From the NCBI RefSeq assembly GCF_025370935.1, contig NC_133477.1, positions 19,470,164-19,534,163 of the forward strand: a stretch of DNA of 64,000 nucleotides, given 5' to 3'. This stretch comes from Choristoneura fumiferana. Lineage: Eukaryota; Arthropoda; Insecta; Lepidoptera; Tortricidae. Each line of letters opens with the position of its first letter. The first letter of the stretch is position 1. Positions 19,936 through 31,014 of the stretch are shown one piece after another. The translations under genes were made by a program, and so were the position numbers. A model generated the notes under the pieces. The model saw only the letters and a list, made by a program, of their open reading frames with translations. It made no database searches and was not told the DNA's origin.

Positions 19936-22029
19936 AGTTGACCACAGCAGTTTTAGTTAATCACGCAAAGCCTGCAGTAGAACTAGTCAGTCGGTATCGC
20001 TTCGCTTTAACGCTTCGCTCCCAAAATAAAATCCCAAAACCATCCATAAAAATTGACTGCGGTCTATCTGACATTGATTACAGTAAACTAAAGAGGTTTG
20101 GACCTCTTTATCTGGATAAAAAACACTCTGTATTTAGCTTGTCTGTCTTCGTAACCAAAGTTACGCTCCCTGATAATTGATTTTTAATCAAACGAGTTAC
20201 TTTCAAAGCTAAAATAACAAAAAAGAGCTACAATTTTATGTCACAAATCTCGACCTCGATATTGACCTCGACGACTGCACATCCGACATCATTTTGAAAT
20301 CCAATAAACAGGGCAAGCTAAAGAAAAGCTTGTAAAAATCCTTAAAATCTCTACACTAAAGTGTTGCCACACATAAATGCAAAATTAACTTGCCACAAAA
20401 ACGAAAACATCACAAATTAGGTATTTTTTCGGCGCGCCAACCCTGCCAAAGCAGCGAGCGAGCCATCAAAACTAGATTGTCGCAAACATTGTGTTTTGCA
20501 ACCATTTACAGCCGTATCAGCCGGACGATGGTTGGCCGATGTGGAAAACAAACGTCCTCTGCCAGATTGAACCGAGAAAAGGGGACGATGAAAAACCTCG
20601 TAAATACATGTAACTTGACGGTTGACGGAATTGTGGGAGGGTACGTGACATTTTATTGGTTAAAAGAGTAAAATTACTTTTAAATTAAACAACGAATGAA
20701 TATTCAAAGTAAAAAAATATCTGTTGTTTAATTAAATCACTTGAATTAAGTCATTAAGTAGAGAATAAAAACGTATAAAAAAAAGAAGAATGTCATTGAT
20801 TTACTATGAGTTTTTGGTATAGAAACATACTGTGGTCGTCAGGAACTTGAGAAACAATTCAAAGTGTGTGTGAAGTTCCCAACGGGAACTCGGTTCGCGT
20901 GGTAACTTCGTTTTTCTTAGGGCAAAGGCTATGCGAGTTGAATATCAATAATTTACCTGCAAAGGACGAAACTTTTAGTATGCGAGTCTGACTCTCACTC
21001 GGTCGCGTTTATTTTATTGATAGTTTCATAAAAACTTATATTCGTAAAATACCTCGTTCAACGCTCACTTCGTCTACTGCTCCTACTGCATTTTTGATAA
21101 AAATGTGACCCTCAAATGGATGCAGTATAGATAAATAGGTAATTTTGTATGTAGAGTGGGCCAAATTGTGTGCTACTGAGTGTATAATTAACTAATTAAG
21201 TTATTCTTTAATTTCACTTTTGATGCTTACTTACTGATTTATTTGTCAAACATAGGCCTATCATAAATCATAAATCTTAATTAATAAAATAATAATAAAT
21301 AACATTAAAAAAACAGTAATGCGAGTTAAGTTATTATATAGTAGTTTAGATACATTACTAAAAAATTCATTAAAAACAAATAATTGAAATAAAGCAATGT
21401 AAATCAAAATAATGTAGATAATATAGACTAGATATTGTTTTCAAAATGTTACACTGATTATTATTAGTATTAAATGTAAAATTATTTATATAACATTAAT
21501 GTAATATTGATTATAATTTAATTATTTCCTATTTTTTTATTGTATAATTATTTCAATTCATAAGTAAAAAAATTGTCAGCTGAAAGGCAAGACATGAAGG
21601 ACAGAACATAAAATTATTAAACATCTATATATTCAATTTAATAATTGTATATAGGAACTCATGTTAGACAAATAAATTATCTTTATCTTAAAATATTCTC
21701 ACTCGGTAAAGCCCAAAAATGTTATTCCCGCAGCAGAAACTCCTATACCCCGCTCCACCTCACGCCAAACTATTCTAGGGTAACATTTTACTACGTAATA
21801 AACGCATAACTCTAGTTATCAGATGACCATGTTTTACTTTGATTCGCGATTACTGTCTACCAGCAGCTTTAACTTGTATAATTCGAGAATAACTGAGAGT
21901 TTGTTGGCTCCATTTTTATGGTGTAATGGAGCAAGCGAGCGAGTTATGGAGGAGTGTTATGTTCAGTTTTTTCTTAGAATGCTTACAGCCGCAAAAAACG
22001 TATATGTAATTTAAATGAAACCTTGTATT
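19936..22029. other. Unassigned AT-rich sequence
   Basis: About 2 kb with few landmarks. A short S1 body fragment is at 20865-20905 (tgtgtgtgaagttcccaac). 21190-21690 is strongly AT-rich. Short ORFs here are not supported by composition or similarity. Confidence 0.35.
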
Positions 22030-22233
22030 TTTATTTTAGACTATCGCGATCATTACTCATTTTATGAGTTAAATTCGGGTTTTATTCCGCGTACCTTGAT
22101 TTAAGAGCAGCTCAATATTACGGCACAGTTGCATGCCATGCGCCATGTTGCTGTGCGCGCGCGCAGTCGTCTAGTGATCATGGCGCATGCAACTGTGCCG
22201 AAATATCGAGCTGCTAAATCAAGGTACGCGGAA
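22030..22233. mobile_element. Foldback element P2
   Basis: Left arm 22085-22147 (ttccgcgtaccttgattt...) and right arm 22179-22233 (...aaatcaaggtacgcggaa) are near-complementary over about 55 bp around a short centre rich in GC dinucleotides. An extra left extension (tttagactatcgcgatcatt, 22036) matches the start of the copy at 61671. The right extension is missing, so this copy is truncated. Confidence 0.8.
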
Positions 22234-22248
22234 CAAAACTTTTTTCTA

Positions 22249-22530
22249 CAGGTGGTAGGACCTTGTGCATGGTCCGCCCGGATTGCTACCACCATCTTGC
22301 TCGCTAATCCTGCCGTGAAGCAGCAGTGCTTGCACTGTTGTGTTTCGGCGTGGAGAGTAAGACAGCCGGTGCAATTACTGGCACATGAGGTATCCCATCT
22401 TAGGCCTCTACGTTGGCAACGCATCTGCAATACCCCTGGTGTTGCTGATGTTTATGGGCGGTGGTGATCTCTTACCATCAGGAGACCCACATGCTCGTTT
22501 GCCATCCAGTCGAATAATAAAAAAATAAAA
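22249..22530 (+). mobile_element. V repeat, full copy
   Basis: It starts caggtggtaggaccttgtgc and ends cagtcgaataataaaaaaat. It sits 15 bp after the P2 foldback. Confidence 0.8.
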
Positions 22531-22609
22531 AACCGAAATTAATTCATAAAATTGTATTTTTATGTTCGCAAAAAAATCTAAACTCTAAACTAAATAAATA
22601 ATTAATAAT

Positions 22610-22975
22610 CATCATGGGACACTTGACACCAATTGACCTAGTCCCAAACTAGCAAAGCTGTACTTTGTAAATACATACTTAAATACATATACAGTTTCTA
22701 TTCCTTAAAATAATTTTTTACTTTTGAAATTATAATTGGTTTTGTTTTTTACCTATCTTTAGTTTTAAGTAAATATTGTACACTCGAAATGGCACCGTGG
22801 GAACCTAACAATTGTAATATTTTAATACCAGCTATGTATCACGGCTAAACAATAAAGTTTCTTCTATTCTATTCTATTCATATTAAACACCCAAACATCT
22901 GCCCCGGCCGGGAATCAAACCCAGGACCTCAAGCTTCGTAGTCAGTTCTCTAACCACTTGGCCATTCGGTCGTCA
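22610..22975 (-). mobile_element. S3 SINE, interrupted by LINE J
   Basis: Minus-strand tRNA-derived SINE. The tail-side half (22613-22690, gacaccaattgacctagtcc) and head-side half (22880-22975) are split by LINE J. The head has a reverse-complement B box (gggaatcaaacccaggacct, 22909-22928) and A box (ctaaccacttggcc, 22952-22965). Intact comparison copy: 43971-44244. Confidence 0.75.
22690..22879 (+). mobile_element. LINE J 3' end inserted in S3
   Basis: The insert carries ggcaccgtgggaacctaac, a caataaagtttc polyadenylation-like signal and a (TTCTA)n tail (22862-22879). It separates sequences contiguous in other S3 copies (acttaaatacatattaaaca). A short duplication, catat, can be read at both junctions. 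Confidence 0.7.
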
Positions 22976-23104
22976 AAACAACAAGCAAACAAAACTGTAC
23001 GAGTACCTAAATTAATTTTGAAGACTTCAATGATATTTTGTGGATGGTTCAAAAGTTAAACATTAATTATTTCTATGAAAAAATATATTTCCGTGACACC
23101 GTGG

Positions 23105-23290
23105 AAACATAACCTAATCATTTCAAAGTTTGATGACACAAAGACGACTGTACCGATTTTTTTTAACGTAGCTAAGAATAGAGCAAGGTAACTCGCTTAC
23201 GCAAAAAACTGTATTGAAATCGGTCCATCCGTTTGAGAGCTTCGATGCCATAGACAGGAAGACAGACTTTATTGTCACACTTATACCTTA
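23105..23290. repeat. Family F, diverged copy
   Basis: It shares the atcatttcaaagttt-gat, gaaatcggtccatccgtttg and cagacaggaag-acagac blocks with family F in the same order as 11465. Confidence 0.55.
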
Positions 23291-23912
23291 CCCTGATAAA
23301 AATCTTCATTAAGTAACGCTTCATCGAACAATTAAGAATACATTTCTAATGCAAGAATACCATGTAGTTAGCCGCACTGTTTTAGCACTCTCTTCCTCTT
23401 TAGAGTATCGCTTGAGACAGAGACAGTGAGAGCTCATGCGGCTGTTATCAATCTAACCCTACCAGCTACTAAAAAAAATCAAATTCATTTTAAAACACCT
23501 TTTATAACACCTAATTTTTCCTTTTATTATGTTATTTTTTGCTACCATCCAACTTAAACGTACTTAAGCTTCCGTCCGCAGAAAAAGACTAAAACTAAAC
23601 TAGACTTTTCTCTCCGTGATATAAATAAAACAAAAATAAATATATAAAACATAGCGGAATCCCAAACAAGCGAACAATGTTACGTTTACTTTTATTTTTA
23701 TCTGTAAAAATATCCGGGCCGTAATCCCCCAGAATTGTTGGCGGACAGCACTACCGCAGAGTAGAACAGCGGGGACACTTTGATAAAACACACTCGTGGC
23801 TGTTTATAAAACAAAAAAGCCGAAAAACCCCTGACATAGACATTTTCATTGTCATTTGTCCGGCTTTGTACCTAAATGTATCTCAAAGTTCGTAGTTGTA
23901 TTTTGTGGTGTC
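23291..23912. other. Unassigned AT-rich sequence
   Basis: A weak inverted pair (agccgcactg near 23371, catgcggct near 23436) is the only structure noticed. No ORF supported. Confidence 0.35.
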
Positions 23913-24050
23913 GTGGAGGAACTGCATAACACACATTTCTTGGATAAACCTAGCTATCATAAGGTCGCAGGTGTGCAAAGTAATTGTTTTACATAGTTCA
24001 TTGACATGGAACTCCGCAAAGTAACGCCAGATTCAATAAAGGGTTTATAT
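23913..24050 (-). repeat. Family K, inverted copy
   Basis: gaggaactgcataacacaca, then ataaggtcgcaggtgtgcaa and ccgcaaagtaacgccagatt, is the reverse complement of 55255-55382 with few differences. Confidence 0.75.
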
Positions 24051-25269
24051 AGCCACGATGTATAAAACAAGAGCCAGAGAGATGCTATCTATTAAACTGT
24101 ACAAGAGGATATAGAAATGCATCGGCATGTTACCTAATCAAAATCAATCACCACACCGCCCGATGATCCACTATTACATTTTTTTCTTCTATTTAAGAAT
24201 ATAGAAAAAAATGTAAGACACCAGACCGGTTTCTCTGCAAAATTTTGTTAATGGGTCAGTTACAGAACCTGGTACATTATAATCTTTTTTTAAGTATGTA
24301 AATAGTCTCATATTTATAAAACCATTGATACCGCAAAAATGGGAATAGTCTAATCAATAATCTAATTTCTAAAAAAATATGAAGAAACAACGTTTTTATC
24401 GCCATTTAACTAACTGTAATACTTAGCTGCGTATCCTTAGATAGTATCCTATATTAAGTCCATTCCGTATTTGTTCCCGTATATAATTCCTGCCATAAAA
24501 CCACCATCAATTTATACCGAAATAATAGGACAACTTGACCGCTTAATACCCTCACTGCTTATATTATTCCCCTCGTTATTTATAGATATTGATTACGAAC
24601 AATGTGCTTATTGTTTGAGGGGATGTGTTTGCGAAAACTGTGAGGTTTTATGGCTTCTTTTTGTTTGAGCGGTTTGCTTTATAGTGAACTAGCTTTTGAT
24701 ATGTTTGTGATGGATTTAAAGTTGTGGGTATCTGTTGATTTTTTGTGAGACTGAGTTTTTTTAAACTGTTTAGTTGTAAATATTAATATATAAAACAAAG
24801 TTGGGTTTGTTCGAACACTTATAACTCGAGAACGGCTGGACCGATTTTTATGGTTTTTGATTTGTTGTATCTGTCTCCGTCCCGAATAGCAGAATATTAT
24901 TAAAACATTGGAAAATTGAGGAAAAAAAACATTTTTCAATACAAAATGTTCATGGGTTTCGTAACTGTCAAACATTTAATAATGTTCATCCCGTCGATAC
25001 AGTAAACTCTTCCCTCAAATTAAAGAACGTTTTTAAATAAACATTGACAATATACATCCACAATATTGGGATAATGGCGTATTTTAGATCTTAAAAAAGT
25101 AAAATAATGTCAGTAATGAAACAGGATTGACAAATATATTGGTTGTCAAATATTTATGACTGATGGTTGGTTTACGTTGGTTGATGGTTTGAAAACGCAA
25201 TTGGATTGGATTGGGCGCTAGATGGCGCTGTTGTTGGTATGTTATCATAATTTTAATGTAGTATTTTTT
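24051..25269. other. Unassigned sequence
   Basis: AT-rich. 24818-24870 (cgagaacggctggaccgatt) resembles a common lepidopteran repeat core, boundaries not visible. A ctagatggcgctg stretch lies near 25218. No gene supported. Confidence 0.35.
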
Positions 25270-25480
25270 CGGGCATCAGCGGGCGGTACTTGGACATCAC
25301 TAGCCAGAGAAAGAGAAAAGTGGAGTCAGTTGGAGGAGGCCTTTTGCTATGAAAAAGCACACAGATATTACAACCAATGAAACAGACAACTAAAGAACCC
25401 AACCAACTGTGAAATATCTGATAGAAGGCTTATAATAAAAAAAAACGGGCAGGACAACGTCTGGTGAGTCCGCTAGTTAA
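25270..25480 (+). pseudogene. Possible LINE C-terminal fragment
   Basis: The reading near 25305-25360 (KWSQLEEAFCYEKAH) resembles the W-x-x-L-x-E-A-Y/F end of lepidopteran LINE polymerases. It is followed at 25445-25480 by gggcaggacaacgtctggtg, itself a frequent repeat end. Short and uncertain. Confidence 0.35.
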
Positions 25481-26264
25481 ATAATGAATAGTAAAAAAAA
25501 ACCAAACCGTTTAGTTTATGTTTGCAAGAAAATACACGCTGTAAACAACTCATTCTAGAATCTCTTTCAATTTCAACGACTCGAAGCATTTCCTCCGTTT
25601 CAAACTTGAATTTAAAACGTCTAAATAAACGATCGACTACAAAAATGGAACGCAATGTCTCACAAACGGTCGAACTCCAATTCGTTCAGAAATCGGGAGG
25701 TTCTTTTTCGAGTGCATTTCACCGGACGTATTGCGCCCATGAAAGTTTTATGCAACTAAAAGGAATCCACGATGAGCATCTCTTGAGGTCCGCTCACAGC
25801 GCGAATACAAATGAAGCGTGCACCTTAAAGAACCTAACGCGTGTTATTCAAATGTGGACTCCCGTTTTATGTAAATAGCGAACGTTTTCTGTTGCAGTTT
25901 GCACGTTGTAAATCGTTGGTATTGACGTTTGGCCATGCGAAATTCAGGTGCGGGAATCGGTCCGTATTGTACGACGAGTTGATTTTTATATTGTAAATGT
26001 TGTATATTTTAAAGAGTCCGATTAAAACATAAAGATCTAAGTGTGAGTCTGTACCGCGCACTGAAGCTACACAATTTCAATGTGTGATAAATAAGAAAGA
26101 AATAAATATTTTCTCACTATAAAAAAGAAGCCCCTGTCCTAGTCCTCATAATAAAATAGTGACTTTTTATGTGATTAAAAGTAAGTGTTTCTAGGTCAGT
26201 TAATGTTGATTTACTGCATTAATTTAGCTAAGGAACAGTAATTTTGTATTTTGTATGAGCATTT
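25481..26264. other. Unassigned sequence
   Basis: A 118-codon plus-strand ORF at 25522-25878 has no recognisable motif, is Ser/Thr/Leu-rich and lacks supporting context. I do not call it a gene. Confidence 0.35.
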
Positions 26265-26355
26265 ACTAGGCAAGCGTGCTCCATCGTAAGCCTCATCCTC
26301 GCTTTCCATCGGACGTGATTGTGGCCAAACGCAATCTTATATTGTATAAAAAAAA
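26265..26355 (+). repeat. A-tailed retroposon 3' fragment
   Basis: ggcaagcgtgctccatcgta followed by ctcgctttccatcgg and an A-run at 26347 resembles a common lepidopteran LINE 3' end. Only one copy was noticed here. Confidence 0.45.
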
Positions 26356-26834
26356 GCAAAACAATCACTCTGTGTGCATAATTTATTTATGTGCAAAATT
26401 TTAATGATTTACCATGAACAACACACCTGCGAAGAAATTCAATGTAAGTCGTTCACAGTTTGTCGGCAGGACCGTCTCACAGTACCTCAATCGCGGCACA
26501 CCTTAAAATATTCACGGCACACCGGTTGAAAACGTCTGATATAAACCGAGATGAGATGATGATGATGATTCGATTTCAGCCCATGCACAGTAATGACAAC
26601 GGTGCTGATGTGTATGAGAAGCTTCTCTCATACACATATAGGTATATCAGCACTGATTCAAATAGAGATAAATGTCGAGACAGCGACACACAACCCCAAG
26701 ATGGCTAATTATATCTACGTCCACAAACACAAGTATAGCCCGAATGACAAAACCACTAGGGTGGCGTCCACTGCGCTCACAACGCTATATTTATACTATC
26801 TCCTACATCGAGACCACTTCTTACTATTATGATT
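26356..26834. other. Unassigned with S1 traces
   Basis: cacacctgcgaagaaattca (26425) and a gagatgatgatgatgatt tail (26551-26569) look like two ends of a heavily decayed S1 copy. A short near-palindrome (tgtatgagaagcttctctca) is at 26610. Overlapping short ORFs are not convincing. Confidence 0.35.
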
Positions 26835-27120
26835 GGTTACTTGGAGTATTTTTGTATTTTTTATTTCAACTCCAAATTTGTTACTTCTACGGTCATCCCG
26901 TAAACCATATCGAAAATACAAACTGAGACATGGATGCACAGAAAACCAGTGCTGGGAATCGAAACCAGGTCCTCAGCATTCCGTGCTGCGTTCCACTCCA
27001 CTACCACTGGACAGGAGTACAGACACAAATTTCTTCTATGCTCACATATCTCAGGATGCGCTGGTCTTTCTTTCTGGTTTTTCTGTGCATCCATGTCTCA
27101 GTTTGTATTTTCGACACTTC
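26835..27120. mobile_element. S2 SINE with inverted partial copy
   Basis: The minus-oriented S2 (26835-27060) carries ttctacggtcatcccgtaaa and gagacatggatgcacagaaa. A plus-oriented piece (27076-27117) repeats ttctgtgcatccatgtctca and gtttgtattttcgaca. The two form about 38-bp inverted arms around a spacer of about 130 bp. Confidence 0.7.
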
Positions 27121-28189
27121 TTACTATCACACAGCATAAGACAAGGGTAGAAAGAGATAGTGAATACTAACGATCCCAAACGGCATCTCGTTAGTAAATA
27201 TAGCATCTGTTCTAAATAGGTGGTGCACCGTGTGGGTATTCGTTTCCTAAGATTCAAGATGGCTGTCACCAAGGACTTGTACTTATCTCTTAGATGAATG
27301 ATTGGTCTCGCGCGCTCGCTCGACTAGATACCGCCGGCGTACTTGTCAAATGCAGCAACAAATAGTACGCCGAATTCGGCGTACCCGAGCCCGAGTCAAA
27401 CAAAAAACCCACAGGCATAGAAAATTATAATGAATATCTTGATTGTAAAATATCATTGATGCTGTGCTATACTTTTCGTATAATAGGAGGACAACGAAAC
27501 CCAAAATTCAACCGCCCAAATCTTGAAAAGCCTACGGCTATCTCGATATAAATTACCAGAGGACGTCGTTGCGGAAGGCATGGGGGGGATGGCTGCGAGC
27601 GCTTTATGTCACGAGCGATAAAAACAGCAATATCCCAAACGAATACCTAACGCGGCCGAGTGGCCGGCAGGGAAACTTCTCTTAAAATCAAGGGTGGATC
27701 CACCGTTGTGGGCACGATGGGCATGCCCACAACCCAAATAGACTAGTAACGACACACTTTCAAAATTCGTTCATGAGTCATGATTGTTCATGAGCGAGTT
27801 TGTACTCCGACTCGCACTTGGCCGTGACTTGGCTGTGACCCTTTTTTGAGGGCTGGATCAGCACCTGCTTAAAACAGATCTTTCAATGTTTTATAGTGAG
27901 TGATTGTGACCCATATAAATGGATTGGTATAGCGTGCAGTGTAGACAGCCCTGCCTGCATACTTACACTTTGCATTCCCGGAGAGGTCTCGCGCACGCTT
28001 CGTTAGAGCGTCGAGGGTTGTCTCTTCAAAGGAAACGAGAGAATCCGCACATTTTTCTCTCATCTTTTTTTGTTACTTTATTTCCCTTGCTGGTTTTTTA
28101 CTTAATTACTTGGCGTGTGATAATTATTTAAAAGGAATTTTGTTCGGGAGTGAACAGTTGGTTTGTTGAGAACTGGAAGAGTGTTTTTT
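27121..28189. other. Unassigned sequence
   Basis: Contains the short dispersed agggtagaaagagatagtga (27145), a 20-bp perfect palindrome (27365-27384), gtgggcacgatgggcatgcc near 27709 and moderately GC-rich patches at 27300-27410 and 27540-27720. No supported ORF. Confidence 0.35.
27365..27384. repeat. Perfect 20-bp palindrome
   Basis: gtacgccgaattcggcgtac is its own reverse complement. The upstream ggcgtacttgtc (27329) repeats part of it. No function inferred. Confidence 0.8.
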
Positions 28190-28553
28190 TATTTCATCAT
28201 CATTGTATCGGCCTATGTATGTTCTAATGCAGGGCACAGGCTACAAGAGGGCTTTAGTTGTAGTTCCCGGTGCGGATTGGGAACCTAACACAACAATTTA
28301 AATTTTTTGCAGGTGTCTGTAGGTTTCCTACGTTTTCCTTCACTGTGAAGCTCATGGTAAATTTGCGATCGCAGTTTGAGGATTGCAGATTCTTAACGAG
28401 ACACTTCTGACTTTTCAATTAAGGAAAACATCACGAGGCATTTACGCGAAGTAATTCAATGGTGTGTGCAAAGTTTACAATCCGACCTAGCGCCGCATGG
28501 GATCTTCAGCTCAAGTAGTCTCATTGGGAGAGGAGGCCTGTGCCCAGCCTGAT
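28190..28553. mobile_element. Two S1 fragments head to head
   Basis: 28190-28395 is minus-strand S1 (tcatcatcattgtatcggcc, then gtagttcccggtgcggattg and cactgtgaagctcatggtaa). 28418-28553 is plus-strand S1 (aggaaaacatcacgaggcat, gtaattcaatggtgtgtgc, gagaggaggcctgtgcccag). Together they make an imperfect inverted repeat. Confidence 0.75.
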
Positions 28554-28973
28554 TGAAATAATAATATTTAGTGAAATCAAGTTGTCGAGTTTGCTATAAG
28601 ATAAGAAGTAAAGACTTTAGCTTGGTAGCTTATGAGTATAAAGTAGATAGAGATAGTAGAAAGTGTTCTCATGTCTTTAATTAAATTAAAAAAAAAATAG
28701 GTACTGTTTTTTCAGCGAATTGTTTTTTGTGCAATAGCAATAGCTTTAAAAAAAACAATAAGCTTGGTGCTTGGAGAGTAATTCAAGAACTAGAATACTT
28801 TGCGTTGGTATCAATTAATTTTGAAATAACTATCATTATTGTTAAAGAATGTCTCAAATTACTGTTCAAGCAATTGTCATAATTACAAAGACTCTAATTA
28901 AAATAAAGAAGACTATTTGTCATATTAAGATTATGACCCAACTTTTCCAACACTCTTGCCCCTTTAACTTTTC
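28554..28973. other. Unassigned AT-rich sequence
   Basis: Nothing recognised. Confidence 0.35.
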
Positions 28974-29177
28974 GCGCTTTCTAAAAAGCTGCCGCCATAA
29001 AAAACTTAAAAACACATTCGCATAATTCACAAAAATGTACTAGGCGACCAGAACCCAGGAGGAGATATCAAATTTTGCGCTTTTAAAAAAACTGGCGCCA
29101 TAAAAAACTTAAAAACACGTTGCGTAAATCTCAAAAGTACCAGGGCATCAGGACCCAAGAGGAGACATTAAACAAAA
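28974..29177. repeat. Tandem duplication, 103-bp unit, two copies
   Basis: gcgctttctaaaaagctg (28974) recurs as gcgcttttaaaaaaactg (29077). Both are followed by gccataaaaaacttaaaaac, an interval, then aggaggagata or aagaggagaca. The copies have diverged at many positions, so the duplication is not recent. Confidence 0.8.
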
Positions 29178-29849
29178 CAACGCACTAATAACCGAGTCCG
29201 TTAAACAAACAGCGTGAGGTAAAAGTCACAAGAAAGGTGAATGCGTCCCTTAGCTAACGTTAACGCTCGCATTCCCGGTTCCGCGCATTAGGTCATATCG
29301 GGTAGAGCACTGCCTCACTCCGACTGGTGGAGGATGAGTGAGACGGTTGCAACGGCTAACTTGGGTTGGGTTATCATTGCGCGACGCAAATCTCTCTCTG
29401 TGGACGCTTTTACACTTTTTTACGAATTGCTGGCAAGTGATACACACGGCCACAGAGCTGTTGACGAATCTTATTGTTGGACGGAGGACAAAGTGCTTGG
29501 CAAAGTTACTCGTGGCAAGTAATAGCTGGGCTAACCGGCTAAGTGCAAGCCAGACCCGCGCACGAGGGTTCAGTATATTTAAAAAAAATCAAACTGACTT
29601 AGTCTAGATGCTTGTCTAAATACATAAAGTATAGTCGTAAACAAAACGGTTCTTGTACCTATGCGAACCCTGTTTCTTTTTCTATCTCTGTAAGGGTTTT
29701 CTATTTCTAACGGTTACAAAACTCGGAATAATTAGATCTCACTCACGACGTTTTTATTTACCTAGAAGCTCATGATAAATTTCTGTCACATGATGTAGGG
29801 TAAGGGTAAAAAGAGATAGTACTCGTAATTGCACCGCGACCGCTCGGGG
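29178..29849. other. Unassigned sequence
   Basis: 29220-29570 is GC-richer than its surroundings and holds two overlapping plus ORFs (29334-29522, 29338-29607) without known motifs. 29550-29575 (cagacccgcgcacgagggtt) resembles the start of a common repeat seen again at 59308. 29797-29830 has the short N-type motif. Confidence 0.35.
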
Positions 29850-30125
29850 GCCAAACCACGGGGTATTTATGCTGTGGGCAAACAATACCAATGGTCTCGC
29901 CGGAAGACCAGCGCTGGCTCCACCAAAGGAGTCCGTATTTTATGCTGAGGCGGGACCATTTCAGGCGCATATATATAAGTATATATTTTTATCTTTTTTA
30001 ATTATTTTTGTATTTTGTAATCTAATTTTATTTTATTTCACTTTATTATTATTATGTTTTTGTTCTGTATCTACTATTTATAAGTGTGTGTCCCGAATAA
30101 ATCTTTTCATTTTCATTTTCATACT
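29850..30125 (+). mobile_element. LINE A-type 3' end
   Basis: ccggaagaccagcgctggct is followed by tatgctgaggcgggacca, an AT-rich 3' UTR, ccgaataaatcttttcattt and a (TTTTCA)n-like tail. Shares landmarks with 30850, 32310 and 57515. Confidence 0.7.
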
Positions 30126-30165
30126 CACCGAACTACTTATTCGAAAGCGTTTTCCCAAAACTGGG

Positions 30166-30282
30166 GGGCTACTACGGAATTCGAAAATCGAAGTTCGTAT
30201 CGTACCGTCCTAATATTATTTAATACGAGAGTGAAAGGGACGGTACGATACGAACTTCGATTTTCGAATTTCGTAGTAGCCC
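30166..30282. mobile_element. Palindromic MITE P1, intact copy
   Basis: Left arm 30166-30210 and right arm 30238-30282 are reverse complements at 44 of 45 positions; the 27-base centre carries the family signature taatacgaga. Ends read gggctactac / gtagtagccc. Relatives: 37375-37505, 50331-50453 and half copies at 835-923 and 38630-38668. Transcribed, it would form a stable hairpin. No coding capacity, no obvious target duplication. Confidence 0.9.
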
Positions 30283-30849
30283 TTCTGATACGGTAATGTT
30301 CAGCGCTTGCTCGGTCAAATATTTGTGCGCGCTCTTTGACCTACCAGTCCGTGTGTATTTTTTAATATATAAAAAAATGGCTACCAACATAACGCGCTGT
30401 TAATGGTTCACTCCGCGCTCGTTATTAAACCAGCTTTAACGACATTTTGTTTTGAAAACAGATTACACGCGGCGTCTATGCGCGGTTCATTATGTGTGAT
30501 TAAAACCAGACGGGTGTTTTAAAATAGTAGATTATACAACGAGTGCGTAAAACACGCCATTTGAGCTAAGCCATGTTTGCCGTTTGGGTTGGATTGTTTA
30601 GTTGAAGAAAAGGGAGTGTAGGAATGAGTTGAGTCTTTACACTTTGCTAATCTTTAATCTTTGCTTTCGTTTTATTTCGCGTTGTCTGCTAATGTCATAA
30701 TTGTAATTATTGTCATATGTCAATGTCAAATTATTCTTATCTTTTTCATTACATGTACTGTTGCCATGATAATGTGGGCTATACAGCCAACTTATATTTT
30801 AGTCTCGTAGCTTGTTTTGTATTTGATTTGTTTTATGTGACTTTCCGTA
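30283..30849. other. Unassigned AT-rich sequence
   Basis: No supported features. Confidence 0.35.
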
Positions 30850-31014
30850 ATTTCACTCTCCTAGTGGCCCGGCGGGAGAACAGTGCTGGTTTTCAACCAG
30901 CGATATGCTGAGCCGGGACCTTTTTATAGCGGCAACATTTCTTATTGTTATTTTTACTAATTATGTATCATTGCTGTTATAAATAAATTATTTTCTTTCT
31001 TTCTTTCTTTCTTA
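30850..31014 (+). mobile_element. LINE A 3' end with TTTC tail
   Basis: ggcgggagaacagtgctggt, then tatgctgagccgggacct, gttataaataaatta and a (TTTC)n tail at 30991-31013. Confidence 0.75.

Noticed and set aside
25522..25878. 118-codon plus-strand ORF
   Set aside because: No recognisable domain, signal or splice context and no similarity that I recognise. Length is not exceptional for 64 kb.
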